Origin: Ignavibacteria bacterium | GTDB taxonomy: Bacteria; Bacteroidota; Ignavibacteria; Ignavibacteriales; Melioribacteraceae | Assembly (NCBI GenBank): GCA_027347805.1 | Contig: DAIEQP010000356.1 | Span: 1 to 24,674 of the forward strand | Length of the DNA stretch: 24,674 nucleotides | Direction: 5' to 3' | Notes under the pieces: model-generated | What the model was told of the DNA's origin: nothing | The model's database searches: none | Seen by the model: only the letters and a program-made list of their open reading frames with translations | Shown: piece by piece, positions 21,801 to 24,674 of the stretch | How positions within the stretch are numbered: position 1 is the stretch's first letter | Layout: every line of letters starts with the position of its first letter | Program-made: the position numbers and the translations under genes

Positions 21801-23748
21801 TCCCCAAAGCAGTTATCTTGTTGTTGCGAAAGATTCAACAATAAAAAATTATCACCGGTCTATTCCATCCAAATTAATCATATCAACATTTCCATCATTA
21901 AATAATGATATTGACGGTGTGGTAATAAAAGATGCTCGCGGAACAACGATTGATTCTGTTTTGTATGACTCAAAGTGGGGTGGGGAGAACGGAAAATCAC
22001 TCGAAAGAAAATTATTAACTTCTCCATCAAATGATAAAAATAATTGGGCATCATCTATTGATTATGAACTCGGCACTCCCGGTAGGCTCAATAGTAATGC
22101 AATCAAAAAAAATGATTTGATTGCTAAAACTATTGTTTCAAATCCTGCTTACCCGACTTATAATGAAGATGTAAATATTGGAATAAAGATTTATAACAAT
22201 GGCACCTCGAATGCTGCAAATTTTTCAGTTCGTTTTTATACGAAAGAGAAAGATAAAATAGCGCAGTTTGCCTCGCAGCAAATATCGACACTTAATTCGC
22301 ACGACTCGATGATAGTCTATTCAAACTATAAAATAAAATTGGCAGTGAGTAAAACTTTTGTTTGTAAGATTGTTTTTCCTTCAGATGAAGACACTCTTAA
22401 TAATTCAATTACGGCTGATATTACTCCTGGAACTAAACCTAATTCAGTACTAATTACTGAAGTAATGTATGATCCATTGACAGGTAATCCTGAATGGATT
22501 GAATTTATCAATGCTTCAAATGAACCAATCAACTTGAAAAACTGGGCTGTCTCTGATTTATATCCTTCACAGACGAAAGCATTTTTAACAACTAAAGATG
22601 ATTTAATTCAACCGGGAGAATATGCAGTCGCTACTCCGGATACACATATGTATCCGTTTACACCGCCAAAGAAATTTTACCAGGCAAAATTTGGAACGCT
22701 GGGTAATTCAAATGATGGAATAATTATTTACGATTTCAGAAACGCAGTTATTGATAGTCTCAATTATAAATCATCCTGGGGAGGCGGTAACGGTTATTCG
22801 CTCGAAAGAATTTCGTTAGCAAAAGCAACTAACGATAGTACTAACTGGATGACTTCTCTTGCATATTATGGTTCTTCCGGCGGAATTAAAAACACAGTTT
22901 CCGCATTGTCGGCTTATTCAAGAAATTCATTAATTATAAATGAAATTATGTACGAGCCAGACAATGATAGGGCTGAATTTGTTGAATTCTATAATTCAAC
23001 AAATGACACTATACAAGTTGGCGGGCTGCAGATGAAAGTGGGTGATAAAACAAAAGTGAACCTTGCAATACAAAGTTTTAAGGTTCCGCCAAAACAATAT
23101 TTTGTAACCGCATCAGATTCATCTATTTATAAAAGTTATCCTTTATTATTGAACAGCGGTAAAGTTTGTATTTCAAATTCATTAAGTCTTCCAAATGATG
23201 GCTCCAGGTTAATTGTGAAAGATGCGTATGGGACAACATTGGATTCATTGGCTTATTCAATCGTATGGCACAATAGAAACATGCTTGTAACTAAAAACAA
23301 ATCGCTTGAGAGAATAAATCCGCTGCTTGGTGCAAACGATAGATTTAATTGGAGTACAAGTGTTTCTCGCGAAGGGGCAACACCAGCTCAGGCAAATTCA
23401 ATTTTCACTGAAAGTATTACGGGCAATTCAATCGTTAATATTAATCCGAATCCATTCTCACCGGATAACGACGGATTTGAAGATTTTACAATAATCAGTT
23501 TTAATTTACCTTACAAACTTTCCCAGGTAAGAATAAAAGTATTTGATAGCCAGGGAAGACTTGTTAGAACACTGCTGGAGAATCAGCCGGCTGGGGCCAG
23601 CAGTTCAGTAATCTTTAACGGCTTTGATGATGAAGGACGATCTTTAAGAATGGGCATTTACATTCTTTTGATCGAAATCTTAGCCGAAGGAAGTAATAAT
23701 ATTGAAACTATAAAGACACCAATAGTTATTGCAAGAAAATTAAATTGA
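15829..23748 (+). CDS. Giant secreted lamin-tail/CARDB repeat protein with C-terminal sorting domain
   Basis: A 2639-residue exported protein. Signal peptide 1-23 (MNKRSLLAISFWLLLIFFSNIYS). Ten lamin-tail (LTD) domains begin near residues 28, 314, 588, 861, 1131, 1404, 1674, 1936, 2205 and 2365. Each opens like 'NEIMY-P---EPEWIEL-N-S' and contains 'DSL-YK--WGG--G-SLER' and 'TPG--NSV'. Eight CARDB-like beta domains alternate with the first eight LTDs, each opening like 'KNYDL-(V/I)-N(I/V)S'. The last about 107 residues (from 2533, 'NINPNPFSPDNDGFEDFTI', 'VFDSQGRLVRTLL', 'GIYILLIEIL') are a FlgD-like/T9SS sorting domain. LTD and CARDB domains are associated with adhesion and cell-surface architecture, so a surface adhesin or scaffold is likely. 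No protease or glycosidase domain is visible. There is no Shine-Dalgarno before the ATG. The frame is uninterrupted throughout. Confidence 0.88.
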   Translation: MNKRSLLAISFWLLLIFFSNIYSQTGNDLTLSEIMFYPSETNGEFIEIYNTSPTETIDLSTIRFKYSTASNNSFVAFIGGTNLGPGKYAVVLQGNYDYNNGNYKNIIPAETIVLKLSTNSFGSSGMANTTSRDVFLINASGTTIDTYTYSADNNAGISDEKFLMTKENASTNWRNSIRANGTPGFRNSVTPVQYLNDLSIRLAGISSANPVEGDSVQVSCIVKNIGVYDAGAFNVDFYIDQNIDSIGQANEKFYSKSFSELFASDSLLVTSKFYAEQGNKIIIANVDYANDESTNNNKIVTSVNVAEKPAQYSEIVVNEIMYAPSNDEPEWIELYNRSNRPVNLKNWKISDNTTSSTITASDYLLSPGEYVVVSGDATISSFYPYAIKTIVKTLPSLANSGDFVILKSSTNATIDSIKYLPSWGGNTGGYSLERTSSSASSLDQFSWKSSTSKYKATPGKINSITVKNYDLQVTNVAASSTYAELGKNIQLTCAVSNLGLTNASGYTVKLYRDSNSDGILASYELIAQLNGSSIASSATSSFSFSTNNLFVGKNQFYIQVEYDNDEFTENNIASIIVPGVIINELKGDLVVNEIMYKPSSNESDWIEIFNASQKTINLKGYKLGNETVLNNIITKDIVLRPAEYFLIIRDSLKYPYSAKPAKWAMANFHTLTDTKCKVILLDSLNRVLDSLEYKNTWGGINGKSLERVEFIGSSTDSTNWKLSTSRFNATPGAVNSVTPKNYDIYIKSFSYLAAYAEVGKNIILSGSVTNNGKFDVQNYNVKLYKDVNLDGIAQSNELITEQSGSNLAAGTTAAFNLSVDNIQTGQNQFLVNVEYNQDEYLENNFAALIVNGVVINELKGDLVINELVYSTKYVSQQWIELYNKSGKTINLNGYQILSGTKKSKVISKNIFINPDSYITIARDSSVFNYNSKPASVLIAGFNSLAGKIAIQDSLNRTIDSLEYKTSWGGAGTKSLERINPNKSSIDSTNWKTSVSKFGGTPGFINSVSEKNYDLQIKNISTSVSFAEIGKSFPITATVVNNGKISLANYSVKLFRDINLNGIEEPSELLYVLPGTNLSTGQSANFSFSTNNFSAGQNQFIILVELTNDEFAENNSGVLKINGYAINEIRGDIVVNEFMFTPAVYEPEWIELFNKSQKQINLNGYQFGNGSFKSKIISSELILKPNEYAVITRDSSIVSKFPGIKKIRRANFPELNNTKGKIIVLDSLSRTIDSLEYKSTWGGATGKSIERIEASKSSTDSTNWKTTASKFNGTPGTINSVSPKDYDLFVKNISTSAPYAEVGKNISISVSISNAGKLTSANYTVKLFRDSNNNGIGETSEQVGELAGTNLAAGVTADFSFSTNSAIAGVNQFISKVDFGIDEYTENNQSSLKITGIIINETSGDLVINEILYSSSSVYQQWIEIFNRSQKVINLKGYQIFSAGKKNKIISGDVLVKPNDYFVVARDTSVYRFNPKLTQLAVSEFQTLTGKLAILDSLNRTIDSLEYKTSWGGAAGKSLERIDPSKPSADSTNWKTSTSKYKGTPGGINSESPKNYDLNLQKFSISTNYAEVGKNTPLIVVITNNGKSVIQNYSIKLFKDSNTNGIDDPFELISEQPGQEIIPGSSANFSFSTNNIQLGQNQFIIKVEFTGDEYFENNTAILKVPGVIINEIKGDLVINEIMYSSRFVSQQWLEIYNKSQKTINLNGYQLLSGVKKNKIVSKNISIAPDKYFVIARDSSVFGINPKLNAVLITDYTNFSGKIALIDSLNRTIDSLEYRSSWGGNNLKSLERIDAAKSSVDSINWKTSLSNLGSTPGLVNSVSKKNYDIVVQNISFNPSAPSIGQKVRVRADISNIGRNNSAFRLILSRVNKDGSRTKVEETSTLTLSNGASLSYEFTFTIENLTVKTTYECYAVFDLDDDLTNNTLMGSISPLYTVGSVLVNEIMYNPLNGEPEWIELYNNSGYEIDLEDWTIGDVFTLAQKTKINAKDYSFPQSSYLVVAKDSTIKNYHRSIPSKLIISTFPSLNNDIDGVVIKDARGTTIDSVLYDSKWGGENGKSLERKLLTSPSNDKNNWASSIDYELGTPGRLNSNAIKKNDLIAKTIVSNPAYPTYNEDVNIGIKIYNNGTSNAANFSVRFYTKEKDKIAQFASQQISTLNSHDSMIVYSNYKIKLAVSKTFVCKIVFPSDEDTLNNSITADITPGTKPNSVLITEVMYDPLTGNPEWIEFINASNEPINLKNWAVSDLYPSQTKAFLTTKDDLIQPGEYAVATPDTHMYPFTPPKKFYQAKFGTLGNSNDGIIIYDFRNAVIDSLNYKSSWGGGNGYSLERISLAKATNDSTNWMTSLAYYGSSGGIKNTVSALSAYSRNSLIINEIMYEPDNDRAEFVEFYNSTNDTIQVGGLQMKVGDKTKVNLAIQSFKVPPKQYFVTASDSSIYKSYPLLLNSGKVCISNSLSLPNDGSRLIVKDAYGTTLDSLAYSIVWHNRNMLVTKNKSLERINPLLGANDRFNWSTSVSREGATPAQANSIFTESITGNSIVNINPNPFSPDNDGFEDFTIISFNLPYKLSQVRIKVFDSQGRLVRTLLENQPAGASSSVIFNGFDDEGRSLRMGIYILLIEILAEGSNNIETIKTPIVIARKLN
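17590..21633 (+). repeat. Five tandem LTD-CARDB units with an alternating two-unit period
   Basis: Units start at 17590, 18409, 19219, 20038 and 20848, spaced 819, 810, 819 and 810 bp, so every second unit is exactly 1629 bp apart. The fifth unit (to 21633) has a diverged CARDB half. An 18-nt identical string, TTTTAGTTTTTCAACAAA, recurs at 17451-17468, 19080-19097 and 19899-19916, showing nucleotide-level relatedness. LTDs 3 and 5 resemble each other (type A, '-W(I)E-FN-S', 'LG-/FG-'), and LTDs 4, 6 and 7 resemble each other (type B, 'QQW(I/L)E'). Confidence 0.85.
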
Positions 23749-23755
23749 GTATAAA

Positions 23756-24223
23756 ATGAAGTACAAAGAAAAAGTTGATGATTTCCTTTCCCAGAAAATA
23801 ATTGCCGTTGCCGGAGTATCGCGTAATCCTCAAACGGAAACAGGTAATGCTATTTACAAAAAATTTAAAGATGCGGGTTACAAAGTTTTTCCAATCAATC
23901 CTTTCGCTGAGGTAATAGAAGGAGAAAAATGTTATCCAAATCTTTCTTTGCTACCGGAACAACCCGACGCTGTTTTTATTAATACAAATCCCAAAGCAGC
24001 AATGAATATTGTTGGTCAATGCATTGATAACGAAATTAAGAGGATCTGGTTTCACCAAGGAATGGGCGGCGGAAGTTATAATAAAGAAGCGGCTGAGTTA
24101 GCAGAAGCAAACGGAATTACTGTAATTCACAGCGGATGCCCAATGATGTTTATTAAAGATACAGACGGGTTCCATAAGTTTATGGGAAAACTATTCGGAT
24201 TTATTGGTAAACTTAAAAAGTAA
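23756..24223 (+). CDS. CoA-binding Rossmann-fold protein
   Basis: A 155-residue cytoplasmic protein of the CoA_binding_2 family (YccU-like). The Rossmann strand and loop 'IIAVAGVSRNPQTETGNAIY' (15-34) are followed by 'GYKVFPINPF' (41-50), 'YPNLSLLPEQPDAVFINT', and the C-terminal 'RIWFHQGMGGG' and 'ITVIHSGCPMMF', the canonical order for the family. Proteins of this type bind CoA or acyl-CoA; their physiological role is not established. Length is typical. It starts 7 bp after the lamin-tail gene, so it may be read from the same message, but the functions appear unrelated. No clear Shine-Dalgarno is present. Confidence 0.9.
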   Translation: MKYKEKVDDFLSQKIIAVAGVSRNPQTETGNAIYKKFKDAGYKVFPINPFAEVIEGEKCYPNLSLLPEQPDAVFINTNPKAAMNIVGQCIDNEIKRIWFHQGMGGGSYNKEAAELAEANGITVIHSGCPMMFIKDTDGFHKFMGKLFGFIGKLKK

Positions 24224-24236
24224 TTCGTTTACTTTT
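24216..24236 (+). terminator. Hairpin overlapping the stop of the CoA-binding gene
   Basis: AAAAGTAA (24216-24223), loop TTCGT, TTACTTTT (24229-24236): an 8-bp AT-rich stem whose left arm includes the stop codon, with T-rich sequence downstream. A weak terminator candidate. Confidence 0.35.
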
Positions 24237-24290
24237 AGAATCATGGTTTTTATTTTTCGGCAACTTTCTATAATTCATTAGCTGGTTATT

Positions 24291-24674
24291 TTGAATAAAC
24301 ATCTGCAAGAAATAAAACGAAACTGGAAAGGGACGCTTTCTGAGAAAAGTTTCAGGGTAAAATTTATAATCACGATTATTTTACTTGCCCTTGTTTTATT
24401 TATCATTGCAAAGTTTTTAGATTATAATGAAGCACGCCCCGGTTTTTCTTTTGCCGATCCTTTTTTATCTCACTTCATGCCGGTTGATGTAACCTGGATT
24501 ACATTCATTCTTATTTATGCTGCGCTTATAGTAGGGCTAGTTTCTTTATTGAAATCACCAAAAAGAATGTTAACTACACTTCAATCATACATTCTTGTAA
24601 TTGCATTAAGAATCATAACAATTTATTTTTTACCGTTAAACGCCCCATTTCATATTATTCCTCTTAAGGATCCC
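24291..24674 (+). CDS. PAP2-like (sphingomyelin-synthase-type) membrane phosphatase, 3' end missing
   Basis: An open frame runs from TTG 24291 to the window edge (128 codons, no stop). It has a basic N-terminus ('KHLQEIKRNWKG') and hydrophobic segments near residues 26-41, 68-84 and about 97-114. The end 'ALRIITIYFLPL', 'NAPFHIIPLKDP' matches the region just before the catalytic His motifs of the PAP2_C / sphingomyelin-synthase-like family. The catalytic residues lie beyond the window. Such enzymes act on lipid phosphates or transfer phospho-head groups in the membrane. The start must be TTG or the CTG at 24282, because an in-frame TAG lies at 24279-24281 and no ATG precedes the conserved N-terminus. 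Partial; family call moderate. Confidence 0.65.
   Translation, partial: MNKHLQEIKRNWKGTLSEKSFRVKFIITIILLALVLFIIAKFLDYNEARPGFSFADPFLSHFMPVDVTWITFILIYAALIVGLVSLLKSPKRMLTTLQSYILVIALRIITIYFLPLNAPFHIIPLKDP

Noticed and set aside
1..24674. CRISPR array, tRNA, rRNA gene, insertion sequence or prophage
   Set aside because: No regular short repeats with spacers, no cloverleaf, no transposase or integrase, and no phage structural genes were seen on reading both strands.

Overview
This AT-rich window reads as chromosomal DNA of an uncultured or environmental member of the Ignavibacteria or a close relative in the Bacteroidota/Chlorobiota group. Three things point there. Secreted proteins end in type IX secretion (T9SS/FlgD-like) tails of the 'YPNPFN' or 'NPNPFSPDNDG' kind. 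There is a PorV/DUF5723-like outer-membrane barrel and Bacteroidota-type PepSY-like and lamin-tail/CARDB proteins. Yet many genes keep clear Shine-Dalgarno sites, which most Bacteroidetes have lost. No rRNA, tRNA, transposase, phage gene or CRISPR array was seen.

Layout: (1) 80-3071, an operon of a DUF318/YraQ-type permease and a membrane-anchored DUF362 protein with a T9SS tail, ending in a region of hairpins. One of these presents a Shine-Dalgarno/anti-Shine-Dalgarno sequence in its loop. (2) 3198-3692 (-), a small lipoprotein. (3) 4022-4972, an NmrA-like NAD(P)-binding protein with a terminator. (4) 5237-5455, a CspA-family cold-shock protein behind a leader of about 170 nt. (5) 5571-7466 (-), a soluble triple-PAS histidine kinase without an adjacent response regulator, and 7562-7972 (-), an exported TonB C-terminal-domain protein. 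(6) A 614-bp non-coding interval with repeats and a structured element, leading into a flotillin operon: an SPFH protein with inserted beta modules (8587-10650), an exported PepSY-like protein (10722-11189) and a DUF6159 polytopic membrane protein (11239-12081). (7) 12127-15625 (-), a coupled pair of a large lipoprotein of unknown family and a DUF5723/PorV-like outer-membrane protein. (8) 15829-23748, a 2639-residue secreted protein of alternating lamin-tail (LTD) and CARDB domains with a sortable C-terminus. It is followed at 7 bp by a CoA-binding protein and then by the start of a PAP2-like membrane enzyme cut by the window edge.

The unifying theme is the cell envelope: T9SS cargo, lipoproteins, an outer-membrane barrel, flotillin-type membrane organisation and an exported TonB domain. 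I see no defence system or biosynthetic cluster. The most unusual material is the giant LTD/CARDB protein, with its two-level repeat structure, six EF-hand-like loops and a doubled strand at module joints. Next come the modular flotillin operon and the small hairpin that mimics the 3' end of 16S rRNA.
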